Source of the DNA: an uncultured Chloroflexales bacterium
GTDB lineage: Bacteria; Chloroflexota; Chloroflexia; Chloroflexales; Chloroflexaceae
NCBI GenBank assembly: GCA_937902315.1
Contig: CALGUG010000059.1
Span: 691,243 to 755,242 of the forward strand
Reading direction: 5' to 3'
DNA: 64,000 nt
In this document: positions 43,298-52,098 of the stretch, piece by piece
How positions within the stretch are numbered: position 1 is the stretch's first letter
Layout of the letters: every line of letters starts with the position of its first letter
The notes under the pieces: model-generated
Seen by the model: only the letters and a program-made list of their open reading frames with translations
The model's database searches: none
What the model was told of the DNA's origin: nothing
Program-made: the position numbers and the translations under genes

Positions 43298-44319
43298 GGC
43301 ACAAGCTCTGGGTGTAGCGCGGCCAGCATCGCCTCCAGCGCATCTGCGAGGCGCGGGCCAGCGCGCGACACGGGGTCGCTATCGAGCAGATGGATGCGGC
43401 CATTCTGAACCGCCGAGATATTCGACCAGCCCGGACGTTGGGCTACGCGCTCGGGCGCGAGCGGCTCGGCTTGCTCGAGTGTGCCGAGAATGACCTCGGG
43501 ATCGAGGGCCACAACGCTTTCGTGGCTGACTTGAGGATAAGCCTCGCTCTGATCGGCAAAGATATTGACGCCGCCCGCCCGTTCGATCAGTTGGCTGATA
43601 AAGCTACTCGGCCCAATGGTGATCAGCGGCTCGTCAAAGACCTCCCAGAAGACGCGCGGGCGCTGATCGGCTGGCAGATCGGCCACTTTGCTGCTGATCG
43701 CCTCGATGCGGCTGCGCATAGCTTCGACTACGGCGGCCGCCTCTTGGCCGTTGCCCGTGATAGCGCCGATCTGCTCGATGCTGCTATAGACCTCGTCGAT
43801 GGTGGTGGCGACTAGGCCGACCACCGGAATGCCGAGTTGTTCTAGGGTTGCGATCACCGGCTCTTGCTCGAATTCGCCCACGATCACCAGATCGGGCTGC
43901 AGGTCGACGATCGCCTCGAAGTTGATTAGATCGGGTGTGTAACCGCCGATTTTAGGCAGCTCTGCGGCCTCGGGCGGGTAGTTGCAGAAGCTTGTATTGC
44001 CAACCACACGTTCGCCTGCCCCGATCGCGAAGAGGATTTCGGTGATCGAAGGGGCTAAGGAGATGATGCGCTCGGGCCGGCTTGTGATCGATACTTCGCG
44101 TCCAAACGAGTCGGTGATCTGCAGCGCGCCCTCGGCTTCTGGGGTGCTTGGCTCGCTGGGGGCCTTTGTGGGCTCTGTACTTGCTTGGGTTGGTGCTTCG
44201 TTCAGGACTATGGCAGAAGGTTTGCTGTTTGCGCTCGGTTGGGGTGTAGTGCTTGAACAGGCATTCAATCCGACAAGGGCGATCAGAAGGGCCAACAAGC
44301 TCTGAAGTACTTTGTTCAT
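43294..44319 (-). CDS. btuF: Cobalamin ABC transporter substrate-binding lipoprotein
   Basis: 341 residues. Lipoprotein signal MNKVLQSLLALLIALVGLNAC (Cys 21), Pro/Ser/Thr/Glu linker, then the helical-backbone binding fold: RIISLAPSITEILFAIGAGERVVGNTSFCNYPPEA, INFEAIVDLQPDLVI, VFWEVFDEPLITIG. First gene of the operon, 15 bp downstream of the terminator of the B12 riboswitch. ATG 44319 follows GGAAGAAA; the upstream extension of the frame runs into the riboswitch and is rejected. Confidence 0.92.
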   Translation of the reverse strand: MNKVLQSLLALLIALVGLNACSSTTPQPSANSKPSAIVLNEAPTQASTEPTKAPSEPSTPEAEGALQITDSFGREVSITSRPERIISLAPSITEILFAIGAGERVVGNTSFCNYPPEAAELPKIGGYTPDLINFEAIVDLQPDLVIVGEFEQEPVIATLEQLGIPVVGLVATTIDEVYSSIEQIGAITGNGQEAAAVVEAMRSRIEAISSKVADLPADQRPRVFWEVFDEPLITIGPSSFISQLIERAGGVNIFADQSEAYPQVSHESVVALDPEVILGTLEQAEPLAPERVAQRPGWSNISAVQNGRIHLLDSDPVSRAGPRLADALEAMLAALHPELVP

Positions 44320-44333
44320 CGTTTTCTTCCAAT

Positions 44334-44356
44334 AAAAAACCAGCCGTAGGGCTGGT
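44334..44356 (-). terminator. Expression-platform terminator of the B12 riboswitch
   Basis: On the minus strand ACCAGCC (44356-44350) pairs with GGCTGGT (44345-44339), followed by TTTTTT. It lies between the aptamer and the btuF start, as expected for transcription-terminating control by adenosylcobalamin. Confidence 0.85.
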
Positions 44357-44442
44357 GAGAACTTGTTGAACGCTCCAAGCATGCTTCAGATCGATGCCTA
44401 TTGCGATCAACGTTCTACTCCTTGCTACGAGAAGATCGAACA

Positions 44443-44577
44443 ATCCAAGAGTCGGCATTCTGGCTTCGAGCTGCTTGAGCTGCTCGTTACAGTTGCGGCA
44501 CAGCGCTGGATTCGCACCAGCTTCCCCGATGACCGTTCGGTGTCCCAAACGAGTCGTCCCTTGGATCTATGCAGTTG
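44443..44577 (-). promoter_or_regulatory. Cobalamin riboswitch (aptamer)
   Basis: Minus-strand RNA. The closing helix is ATCCAAG with CTTGGAT (44577-44571 and 44449-44443). Conserved core: GGGGAAGCTGGTGCGAATCC (from 44527 down), then GCTGTGCCGCAACTGTAA, and the B12 box AAGCCAGAATGCCGAC (44466-44451). Together these are diagnostic for the AdoCbl class. Binding of adenosylcobalamin would favour the downstream terminator and shut off btuFCD-cobO-cobT. Confidence 0.93.
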
Positions 44578-44699
44578 TCAGATGCTGGGCATTATACCAG
44601 AGTTTTTCATTCTTTTAGGTCGTTTCTAGATCGCAAAAACAGAAGCTGACTCCCCATGGCAACGCCTGATTGTACCGATCGGCTAATTGTGTGATTCAG

Positions 44700-44845
44700 C
44701 CGATTATCTAAGCCTAGGCGGATTCTTCCCTAGCCCTCATTCGACTTCTAGCGCGTCCGCCTTCGGCTATCAGGGCTTAGCGCGCCACAACACAGGGCTA
44801 GCAGTCTGCGAGCCGCCCCAAAACCTGCCGATCCAACCAGCTTTC
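44700..44845 (+). repeat. MITE-like element, main family, copy 11
   Basis: Core variant GCGTCCGCCTTCGGCTATCA at 44753. Left end near GGCGGATTCTTCCC; the right side runs directly into an R2 element. Confidence 0.65.
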
Positions 44846-44970
44846 ATACCAAATCCGCTAAAAGAGTCGTACTCTCTCAACACAGAAAAACGAAAATCAG
44901 GGAAAGGGTAAAAAGAGGCAAGTTCCGCTCTGCCGAAGGCCAAAAGTAAGTGATCTACCGAATTTGGTAT
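44846..44970 (+). repeat. R2 repeat, complete hairpin-free copy
   Basis: 125 bp from ATACCAAATCCGCT (44846-44859) to CCGAATTTGGTAT (about 44958-44970), inverted ends. Contains TTCCGCTCTGCCGAAGGCCA. Its end lies 4 bp before the stop codon of the minus-strand SDR gene. Confidence 0.75.
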
Positions 44971-44974
44971 CAGA

Positions 44975-45835
44975 TCAGATAGTTGCACTCTGTTCTTCTG
45001 TTCTCGGTGAGCGATATGCTTGCTGATAGATTTGGTCGACGCGCTCGAGCACGGCGTCTGCAAGCTGAGCGAAGGGCAGCTTGCGCACTTTGTCGTTGTT
45101 GATAAAAACGCCCGTTTTTCCCCTCCATTTGCCCAAGGCCACCTCATAGAGCCGCCCTGCGCCAACATCTGGGCTTGCAAAGAAAAGATCGCGGATGATT
45201 CCAAGCAAGCGCGGGAAGTCGCTTCGCATGGTCATCTTTGTTTTCGTAGCGCCGGGGTTCAGACTGCGAATCTCGATGCCTTCAGCTTGGAGCTGGGGCG
45301 CGAGCGCTTGCGTCCAGAGCGAGAGGGCCAGTTTCGAGGTGCCGTAGGGCATGACCAGCGCTGCATATTTTGGCGGATGTTCGAGCAGTTCGAGGCTAAA
45401 TGCGCGCACAAAGAGCAAGGCATTCGACGAGGTGTTAACAATCGTTTTATGTGTCCCATTGCGGAGAAGAGGCTTCAGCTCTTGCGTGATGATATAGGGC
45501 GCGATCACATTGACGGCGAAACAGAGCTCAAAACCTTGGGGCGAATACCGAATATCTTTCGAGGAAGGCGCGGCAGCGTTATTGAACAGCAGATCGATCG
45601 CGTGCTCGTGCGCTTTGATCGCTTCCAGCGCGCTATGCAGACTCCGCAAATCTGCTATATCCGCCCGATAGACTCGCAGCTGATTGCGCGCCTTTGCCGA
45701 GGCGATCTGCGAATCATCCGCTTGGAAATCTGAGCGAATGAGCGCGATAACATCCCACTGTTCCGCCAAAAGCCGCTTGCTCAATTCTAGGCCGATGCCC
45801 GAATTGGCTCCGGTGATAAGCGCTGTCGATGGCAT
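44975..45835 (-). CDS. Short-chain dehydrogenase, retinol-dehydrogenase-like
   Basis: 286 residues. N-terminal TGANSGIG at 8-15, NNAA near 88 (a variant of NNAG), Ser in IVNTSSNA, YGTSK (YxxxK) and NPGATKTKM. A basic residue after strand 2 (ALIRSD) suggests NADP. The length and C-terminal region resemble the retinol dehydrogenase/protochlorophyllide-reductase-like branch. Divergent from a TetR gene across a 101-bp gap with two operators, so probably the repressor's target. Confidence 0.9.
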   Translation of the reverse strand: MPSTALITGANSGIGLELSKRLLAEQWDVIALIRSDFQADDSQIASAKARNQLRVYRADIADLRSLHSALEAIKAHEHAIDLLFNNAAAPSSKDIRYSPQGFELCFAVNVIAPYIITQELKPLLRNGTHKTIVNTSSNALLFVRAFSLELLEHPPKYAALVMPYGTSKLALSLWTQALAPQLQAEGIEIRSLNPGATKTKMTMRSDFPRLLGIIRDLFFASPDVGAGRLYEVALGKWRGKTGVFINNDKVRKLPFAQLADAVLERVDQIYQQAYRSPRTEEQSATI

Positions 45836-45860
45836 ACTATTGTGATCCTTGAATTATTTT

Positions 45861-45872
45861 ATAGGTCACTAT
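45861..45872. promoter_or_regulatory. Candidate TetR operator, site 1
   Basis: ATAGGTCACTAT, ends ATAG/CTAT inverted, 26 bp upstream of the SDR start. It shares TTTTATAG and TCACTAT with site 2. Confidence 0.5.
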
Positions 45873-45913
45873 ATAATTACCATACTCGAAATTTGTCGCT
45901 GTGTCAAATTTTT

Positions 45914-45927
45914 ATAGCGATCACTAT
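45914..45927. promoter_or_regulatory. Candidate TetR operator, site 2
   Basis: ATAGCGATCACTAT, a near-perfect 14-bp palindrome ending 9 bp before the tetR start codon. Placement would let the repressor block its own gene and the divergent SDR gene. Confidence 0.55.
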
Positions 45928-45936
45928 TAAATACAA

Positions 45937-46590
45937 ATGGAAGCATCTAGACCGCGTGGTAGACCACGTACCTTCGATAGACAGCAGGCCTTACAAGTCG
46001 CCACCGAGCTGTTCTGGCGTTACGGCTATGATGGCACCTCGATCGCTGATCTAACTCAGATGATGGGGGTAACACCGCCGACTCTCTACGCAGCCTTTGG
46101 CTCCAAAGAGCAGCTCTATCGCGAAGCCTTGTTGGACTACATCCGTTCAAACGGTGTCTTGGTAGAGCGAGTCGTTCATAACGGTGAGCCGATCTACAGC
46201 TTGATAGCGAACTATTTGTATCGTTCAGCCGAGGCTTACACCGATCCTGCCCATCCGCCCGGCTGCATGTTGCAATTAGCAGCTCTCACCTGCGCGGCAG
46301 AGAATGAAGCGGCTCACAAAACAGGCGTGGAGCTGCGCCAAGAAGCCTTTCAGCTGCTTGTGGCGAGTTTAGAGTGGGCCAAAGAGCGTGAAGAATTGCC
46401 GTCAGAGACGAATGTCTTTGCGCTGGCACGCATGTTTATGGCGCTCTTGCAGGGCATGTCGATTCAGGCAGTTGATGGGGCGAGCACAGAGGAGCTGAAA
46501 GAGATGGTGACTGCTGCCTTAGCTGCTTGGCCGGGCAAACGCCCAAACGAGACACAGAACACAATTCACCACAGAGACACGGAGTTTTGA
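45937..46590 (+). CDS. TetR/AcrR family transcriptional regulator
   Basis: 217 residues. The N-terminal helix-turn-helix spans about 12-60: RTFDRQQALQVATELFWRYGYDGTSIADLTQMMGVTPPTLYAAFGSKEQLY. The ligand/dimer domain follows, with HPPGCMLQLAAL typical of a TetR C-terminal subfamily that controls dehydrogenase and efflux genes. No ribosome site upstream; the ATG follows an A/T run. The last ten codons (HHRDTEF) come from a repeated intergenic sequence, so the C-terminus was rewritten by repeat insertion. Confidence 0.9.
   Translation: MEASRPRGRPRTFDRQQALQVATELFWRYGYDGTSIADLTQMMGVTPPTLYAAFGSKEQLYREALLDYIRSNGVLVERVVHNGEPIYSLIANYLYRSAEAYTDPAHPPGCMLQLAALTCAAENEAAHKTGVELRQEAFQLLVASLEWAKEREELPSETNVFALARMFMALLQGMSIQAVDGASTEELKEMVTAALAAWPGKRPNETQNTIHHRDTEF
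46566..46590. repeat. CACCACAGAGACAC-type repeat, copy 1
   Basis: TTCACCACAGAGACACGGAG then TTTTGA. A second copy with an insertion lies at 46729-46764 (CACCACACGAGCCCAGAGAC, then ACAGAGTTTTTTGA). Copy 1 forms the end and stop codon of the TetR gene. Confidence 0.6.
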
Positions 46591-47055
46591 AAAATAATCT
46601 TCTGATCTTCGCGCGAAAAGCAGCCTTAAAAGCGTCATAACGTGTGATCAAAGCAGAGGAAGAAGCTGTACCATTGACCTTGCAGCAGTTCGCAAGCTCC
46701 CAGCTGCCAAGTCTTGGACGGGTTTTTATTCACCACACGAGCCCAGAGACACAGAGTTTTTTGAGGATAATTGTTGAAATGTTTGGGTGTGGAACCGTAC
46801 CATGAGCCTATTGAAGGGTACGAGAGTGCTGTCATTGTGACTCGACGTAGGTGCAATGTGAGTCAGCAATGCTTAACACAGCGTCGGCAGCTAGCGCCCG
46901 ATTGTAGTGGAAGGATGTTTGTAGCCGAAGGCGGACGCGCTAAGGACCGAATGGGAGCTAAGGACGTATCCGTCAAAGCTGTTACTGAGCGGGGCAGAGA
47001 AGTTGTGGGCCACCCGAAGCCCATAGAGACTGAGCCTCGGGTGGCGAATGATGTT
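46591..47055. other. Repeat-rich gap with MITE-like copy 12
   Basis: Holds the second CACCACA-type repeat (46729-46764) and a MITE core on the minus strand at 46917-46938 (GTAGCCGAAGGCGGACGC). Element ends are not clear. No gene seen. Confidence 0.55.
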
Positions 47056-49575
47056 CTAGCTCATCAAGGGGATGGTGAGATAGCCATCGGGCACAAACAG
47101 GCTGCCCTCGGTAGTGCCTTGCGGTGCGATACGTGTGAGGCGCTCGCCCAAACCGACGCTCGAGATGCGGCCCTCGGCATAATCGGCGAAGGCGCGCGTC
47201 ACTTGGCGCACTTCCTCAGCGCTTTCGTGCACAAACTCCAAGCGAATATGTTTGATGCCCGCGGCGCGCCACTCGTCGATATAGTTGCTGGCCTCTTGGG
47301 CCTGAGCGCCGAAGACCGTGTTGCGGCAGCCTACGTCGGCCATCACCGGGTGGACGCGGCCGCGCTCGTCGCGCAGGGCGACGCGATGCTTCTCGCAGGG
47401 GTGGCCGCAGTTTTTGAAACTGGTGCCTTCCGACAAGAAGCGGCAGAAGACACAGTGCTCGGTGTGGAAGACCGGCAAGTGCTGGTAGGCGATCGGTTCG
47501 AGGAACTCGGCCCCGATGCCTTCGGCCAAGGCGCTGATCTGGGCGGCGTTCAGGTCGTGGGTCGGTGTTAGGCGCTCCAGACCCATGTCGAGGAAGATAT
47601 CGGCCGTCAGTAGGTTGGCGGTGTTGAGGCTGAAGTCGCCGATCAGAGCGGGATGCTGCTCTTGGCGCAAAGCGTGCAGCAGACCGGTTGAGCGCACCAC
47701 GATCGGGCAGCCCAGCTTCAGCAAGAAGCGCACGATCCGCTGCTCGTCGGGCTTGAGCACGCGCGGGCTGGCCACACGCACCTCGATGCCCGCCTGCTGA
47801 ACGCGCTCGACGGCAGGTTTAAGGCCGTAGAGCTCGAGGTAGTCGAGCGTAATGCTGGCGGGCTTCATCTCTAAGGCTGCGTCGAGCTGCTCGGGGGTGC
47901 GCACCAAGAGATGGAGTTGGATCTGATCGCTGTGAGGCGCAGTCTGTTGGCGGCTGGTGGCGTGCTCATAAGCTTGCTCAAGCAGCGCTTCAGGATCGGC
48001 GATCTGGCGTTTGGGCGCTGCAGCTTGTAGCTCGCTGATCTGTTCGACTGCTTCGCGGCGCAGATTGTTGAGCAGCGAGTTGGGCACAAAGACCTCGCCC
48101 TCTTGCTCTAAGCTCAGTTGCGCAAGGTAGTAGGCTGTGTTGCCGAGCCGACCCAATTGCTCGCGCAGGTTCTCTTCGTTCAGACCGCGCTTTTGGGCAG
48201 CGCTGAGCGGCTCGGGCGAGCGCACTGTCACCTGCAACTCAGGATGCTCGACCACCGTCCAAGTCAGTTCGAGCGGCTGGCCCACCCGTGCGCGCACGGC
48301 CACCGCCAGCGGTCGCTTGTAGACGGGCGCCGGGCTTTCGAGGAAGGGGCGCACCACTTTGGCCAGCTCGGGGTCGTCGCTGCGCCAGACCCAATCGCCA
48401 GCCCGAATGCGCTTCATATCGAGGATGCCCGGGCCGAAGCGCAGTTCAAGGTTGCCGTCGCTCAGCGGAGTGACAGTATAGACGCGCCCGCCTTCTTCGG
48501 GCTCTTGCGGGCTGCGCCAGTCGGCGGCGTCGAAGACCAGACCATCGCCTGCTTTAAGCGGGGCGTGCAGGTTCACTGCATCGGGCGCGATGATCACGCT
48601 CTCTTTCAAAACGCGCACCACGCGGCCCATATAGACGCCACGGTGACGGGGCGCCCGGCCTTTCACCACCTCTTGGTGGTTGGTGCCCGAGATAAAGTAT
48701 GGCCCCGAACCGCGCGAATAGACCTGCTTCAGCTGAATCTCGTCGCGTGGAGTGATCGGCGAGGGACGTTTCTCCCAAGCGGCGTCGACCGCGCGGCGAT
48801 AGGCGTTGGTGGTCAAGGCTACATAGTCCGAATCTTTGTAACGTCCTTCGATCTTGAGCGATGAAATGCCCAATTCAACGATCTGCGGGATCTCGTTTAG
48901 GGTGTACATATCGCCCGGCGAGAGCAGATAGCGGGCGGCACCCAGCGGCTTGAGCTTGCCGTCGACGATCATCTCGTAGGGCATGCGACAGGCTTGGGCG
49001 CACTGGCCGCGGTTGGCGCTGCGGCCGCCCCAAGCTTCCGACGAGAAGCACTGGCCCGAGTACGAGACGCAGAGCGCGCCGTGTACAAAGATCTCGAGCT
49101 CGCAGTCGGTTTGCGAACGAATGGTACGGATATCGTCGAAGGAGAGTTCGCGTGCCAACACTACACGGCTGACACCAAAGCTGCGCGCCAGTTCGACGCC
49201 CTCGGCGCTGGTGATCGACATCTGAGTCGAGCCGTGTACTTCAAGCTCGGGCGCGATCTGTTTGGCGAGGCGTGCGATACCCACATCTTGCACAATAATC
49301 GCGTCGGCGCCCGCTTCGGCGATCGCGCTCAGAGCGCGCGCTGCTTGGCGCAGCTCGTGGTCGAACACCAAGGTATTGAAGGTGATATAGCCTCGTACCC
49401 CGCGGCTGTGCAGGGTGCGCATCACCTCGGGCAGCTCGCTTAGGGTGAAGCCCACCTTTGCGCGGGCTGTAAAGTGGTTGAGGCCAAAATAAACGGCGTC
49501 GGCTCCGGCCTCGATTGCGGCCTGCAGTTGGGGCCAGTAGCCCGCCGGACTCATAATTTCAGGTTTTTTAAACAT
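47056..49575 (-). CDS. Peptidase U32 family protein with DUF3656-like region
   Basis: 839 residues. U32 core at the N-terminus: PEIMSPAGYWPQLQAAIEAGADAVYFGLNHF, FVHGALCVSYSGQCFSSEAWGGRSANRGQCAQACRMPY (cluster of family cysteines), LSPGDMYTLNEI and SLKIEGRYKDSDYVALTTNAYRRAVD. Long members of this type (YdcP/RlhA) are linked to hydroxylation of 23S rRNA C2501 and not to proteolysis, which is the more likely role. A second Cys-rich segment near the C-terminus (HCVFCRFLSEGTSFKNCGHPCEKH) may bind a Fe-S cluster. ATG 49575 is preferred over the frame opening nine codons upstream. Confidence 0.88.
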   Translation of the reverse strand: MFKKPEIMSPAGYWPQLQAAIEAGADAVYFGLNHFTARAKVGFTLSELPEVMRTLHSRGVRGYITFNTLVFDHELRQAARALSAIAEAGADAIIVQDVGIARLAKQIAPELEVHGSTQMSITSAEGVELARSFGVSRVVLARELSFDDIRTIRSQTDCELEIFVHGALCVSYSGQCFSSEAWGGRSANRGQCAQACRMPYEMIVDGKLKPLGAARYLLSPGDMYTLNEIPQIVELGISSLKIEGRYKDSDYVALTTNAYRRAVDAAWEKRPSPITPRDEIQLKQVYSRGSGPYFISGTNHQEVVKGRAPRHRGVYMGRVVRVLKESVIIAPDAVNLHAPLKAGDGLVFDAADWRSPQEPEEGGRVYTVTPLSDGNLELRFGPGILDMKRIRAGDWVWRSDDPELAKVVRPFLESPAPVYKRPLAVAVRARVGQPLELTWTVVEHPELQVTVRSPEPLSAAQKRGLNEENLREQLGRLGNTAYYLAQLSLEQEGEVFVPNSLLNNLRREAVEQISELQAAAPKRQIADPEALLEQAYEHATSRQQTAPHSDQIQLHLLVRTPEQLDAALEMKPASITLDYLELYGLKPAVERVQQAGIEVRVASPRVLKPDEQRIVRFLLKLGCPIVVRSTGLLHALRQEQHPALIGDFSLNTANLLTADIFLDMGLERLTPTHDLNAAQISALAEGIGAEFLEPIAYQHLPVFHTEHCVFCRFLSEGTSFKNCGHPCEKHRVALRDERGRVHPVMADVGCRNTVFGAQAQEASNYIDEWRAAGIKHIRLEFVHESAEEVRQVTRAFADYAEGRISSVGLGERLTRIAPQGTTEGSLFVPDGYLTIPLMS

Positions 49576-49765
49576 AGTTTCTTCAGGTAAACAGTAAAGC
49601 AATCAGTATTATACCATGGCGCTTTTGGCTGGGCTGGTCTGTTTGGATCCAAGAAAGTTTCGTTATAATATTCTAATCTATCCTGTTGCGCTTGAAGTGC
49701 GTCGCTGACCTTGTTTGGATCGCTCTGGGAAGCCGAAAAGGGGCGAATCGTTTTAAAGGAAACCT

Positions 49766-50698
49766 ATGCAGGATCGTTCAATTACAAAAGCTGAATCGTT
49801 GCAGCTCCCAAGTGCCTCTATTATTATCCCAACTCTGCATTCGCCCATGCTCGATCGAGTGATCGAAGCATTGCGCCAACAAAGCGTCCTTCCGCTTGAA
49901 GTGATTATTGTTGGTCAAGATCGCTATGGCTTTGCCCAAGATGATGGCTGGGTTCGCTTCTTTCCAACGCCCCACCCGATTGCGCCCGCGCTCGCCTCGA
50001 ACCTCGCCATCGCCTACGCGCGCGGGGAGGTGCTCTGTTTTATCGACTCCGATTGTATCGCCGCTCCCGATTGGCTCGAAACCTTGTTGCGCTACCAAGC
50101 CAAAGGCATGCGCGCTGTGGGGGGCTCTATCGGGCTGCAACAACAAAGCTTTTGGCAACGCTGCGATAACATCGCTTGTATGGGCAGCTTTCTGGTGACG
50201 GCTCCAGCAGGCCAGCGCCCCTACCTGATTACGGCCAATCTCGCCCTCCACCGCTCCTTGATCCGCGAGTTCGGCGCTTTCGATGAGAGTTTTCAGCGCG
50301 CTTCCGGCGAAGACACCGACCTGACCTTTCGCCTGCGGGCGGTGGGAGTTCCGCTCCACTTCGCGCCAGATGCCTTAGTCTATCACCATACCAACCGTTC
50401 CAATGCCGAAGCTGCTTGGAAGCATATGCGGACCTATGCGCTTGAATGGCCGCGCTTAGCAGCGCGCTATCGAGATATTTTACCTTTTTCCTTGTGGCAA
50501 GCCTTATACCGCTATGTACCCATGTTCGCTCTGCTGCTTGTTCCTTTGGTGGCTTTGCGCGATGTCTTGGCGACCTACCGAATTCAACCGGCTTTATGGA
50601 AGCACGCTTGGTGGGCCTTTGTGGGCGTTTGGTGGGCGCGTCTGGGCTGGTATGCTGGCCTGATCTCGGTGCTGAAGCAGCTAGACGAAAGGCGCTAG
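49766..50698 (+). CDS. Glycosyltransferase family 2
   Basis: 310 residues. GT-A fold: SIIIPTLHSPMLDRVIEALRQQS, the metal/nucleotide-sugar motif in LCFIDSDCIAAPDWLE, and the acceptor-side GEDTDLTFRLRAVG. A C-terminal hydrophobic region (about 245-300) could anchor it in the membrane. Transfers a sugar to an unknown lipid or polysaccharide acceptor. Good AAAGGAAACC ribosome site. Followed after 42 bp by a sugar-methyltransferase-like gene; the two may modify the same glycan. Confidence 0.9.
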   Translation: MQDRSITKAESLQLPSASIIIPTLHSPMLDRVIEALRQQSVLPLEVIIVGQDRYGFAQDDGWVRFFPTPHPIAPALASNLAIAYARGEVLCFIDSDCIAAPDWLETLLRYQAKGMRAVGGSIGLQQQSFWQRCDNIACMGSFLVTAPAGQRPYLITANLALHRSLIREFGAFDESFQRASGEDTDLTFRLRAVGVPLHFAPDALVYHHTNRSNAEAAWKHMRTYALEWPRLAARYRDILPFSLWQALYRYVPMFALLLVPLVALRDVLATYRIQPALWKHAWWAFVGVWWARLGWYAGLISVLKQLDERR

Positions 50699-50740
50699 AC
50701 CCGTTTTGGAATAGCTTGATCTGCGACAAGGGAGTATCCG

Positions 50741-51667
50741 ATGTCGTCTCAACAACTACAGCTCGCTCGACCTCTGAAGCATCTGCTCTTTTTGGGCTAT
50801 CGCTTATTGCGCAAAACCAGCTTTGTGAAGGAGATCTTAAGCCAAGTGCCGGAAGATGCTTGGCGCGAATATCTGATTCGCGACTTTATTTATGGCGATT
50901 ATGGGGCGGCCTACGGCATCAGCGCTCAGACCAAGCGCGATCTTGTGCGTCAGTTCGAGCGCACTCTCACGGTTGTGCCGTCGGGCACTTCGTTGTTAGT
51001 CCATCTCACCTTGGCGCGCGCTCTGTTGAGTGTGCCGCCCGATCTGAAGGGGGATGTGATCGAATGTGGTGTTTGGAAGGGCGCAAGTAGCTGTAGCCTC
51101 TCGTTGTTATGCCAGCTCACAGGGCGCCGCTTGTTAGTCTGCGATTCGTTTGATGGATTGCCCGATACAGGTTTAGAGCTCTACGATACGCCCCATTTGG
51201 GGGTTTATGGCTATCTAACTGGCGGTATGTTTCGCGGGCGCTTCGACGAGGTATCGAGCAATATCAAGCAGTTCGGCGCTATCGAAGCCTGTGAATTTGT
51301 GCCGGGCTTTTTCAAAGATAGCCTGCAGAATCTGAAGCGTCCTTTGGTTTTTGCCTTTCTTGATGTTGATCGCTACTCATCGACCCAAGAGTGTCTGCAA
51401 GCGATTTGGCCGAATCTACAGGAAGGCAGCTACCTTTTCAGCGATGATGCCGCGCATATGCGGATCGCAGCGCTGTTCTTCGATCAGCAGTGGTGGCAGA
51501 GCAACCTCGCTTGTCCTGCACCCGGCCTCTATGGCGCGGGGAGCGGTTTGCCGCTCTGGCCGACCGGCTCGTCGATCGGCTACACCCGTAAGCTCAGCCG
51601 TTTTAACCCCAATGAACTGCGGCGTGTCTCATATTTGTACTATCCCGAACACGAGCCGATGCATTGA
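50741..51667 (+). CDS. TylF/MycF-like O-methyltransferase
   Basis: 308 residues. S-adenosylmethionine-dependent, of the macrocin-O-methyltransferase family: GDVIECGVWKGASSCSLSLL (SAM site), LLVCDSFDGLPDTG, and the metal-binding FAFLDVDRYSSTQECLQAIWPNLQEGSYLFSDDA with Asp pairs. Family members methylate sugar hydroxyls of macrolides or polysaccharides. Its place directly after a GT2 gene suggests methylation of a surface glycan. Confidence 0.88.
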   Translation: MSSQQLQLARPLKHLLFLGYRLLRKTSFVKEILSQVPEDAWREYLIRDFIYGDYGAAYGISAQTKRDLVRQFERTLTVVPSGTSLLVHLTLARALLSVPPDLKGDVIECGVWKGASSCSLSLLCQLTGRRLLVCDSFDGLPDTGLELYDTPHLGVYGYLTGGMFRGRFDEVSSNIKQFGAIEACEFVPGFFKDSLQNLKRPLVFAFLDVDRYSSTQECLQAIWPNLQEGSYLFSDDAAHMRIAALFFDQQWWQSNLACPAPGLYGAGSGLPLWPTGSSIGYTRKLSRFNPNELRRVSYLYYPEHEPMH

Positions 51668-51719
51668 TCCGAAAGTCGCTTTTAGAGTTGTACTTTAGCT
51701 GCCGAGTCGTTTGTCCCAT

Positions 51720-52060
51720 CCTATAAGCGGATAGGTCACTGGCATCCATTCGATCCTTGGCGCGTCCGCCTTCGGCTACCAGAGCTGCTAGACACCCATT
51801 CGAGCTTTCCCTCGCAGCTTGCGCTGCGACCTGCTCGGTGCACGCACCGAGCAGGCTTCAAGTGCTGCCTTTCAAGGGCTCCCTGCGATAGTATGCGGAA
51901 TCTCGGTCCTTGCTTTTAGCTCAAGGTGTGGCAAAGGCATAGCTTCCCCCTTATGGGAGCCGCTTCGGGACTGGGGCCTCCTAGCCCATCTGATAGCCGG
52001 AGGCGGACGCGCCATAAGCCTTGTTCGAGGGTGAAGACCATTCCGCCAAAGTGATCTAGA
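51720..52060. repeat. Inverted pair of MITE-like elements, copies 13 and 14
   Basis: Cores at 51762-51783 (plus) and 51989-52010 (minus), facing each other as in the pairs at 0.1-0.4 kb and 32.7-33.0 kb. Outer boundaries uncertain. The spacer holds two palindromic hairpins. No gene in this 430-bp gap. Confidence 0.6.
51812..51855. repeat. Two adjacent hairpins, one near-loopless
   Basis: TCGCAGC-TTGC-GCTGCGA (51812-51829), then 12-bp perfect arms CCTGCTCGGTGC (51830-51841) and GCACCGAGCAGG (51844-51855) with only AC between. Confidence 0.7.
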
Positions 52061-52098
52061 AAACTGGTATGCTGAGGAACTGGCTTGTACGCTTTTGT

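Noticed and set aside
41505..44319. Siderophore (FepBCD-like) importer instead of BtuFCD
   Set aside because: The families are similar, but the B12 riboswitch directly upstream and the cobO-cobT genes downstream settle the substrate as corrinoid.
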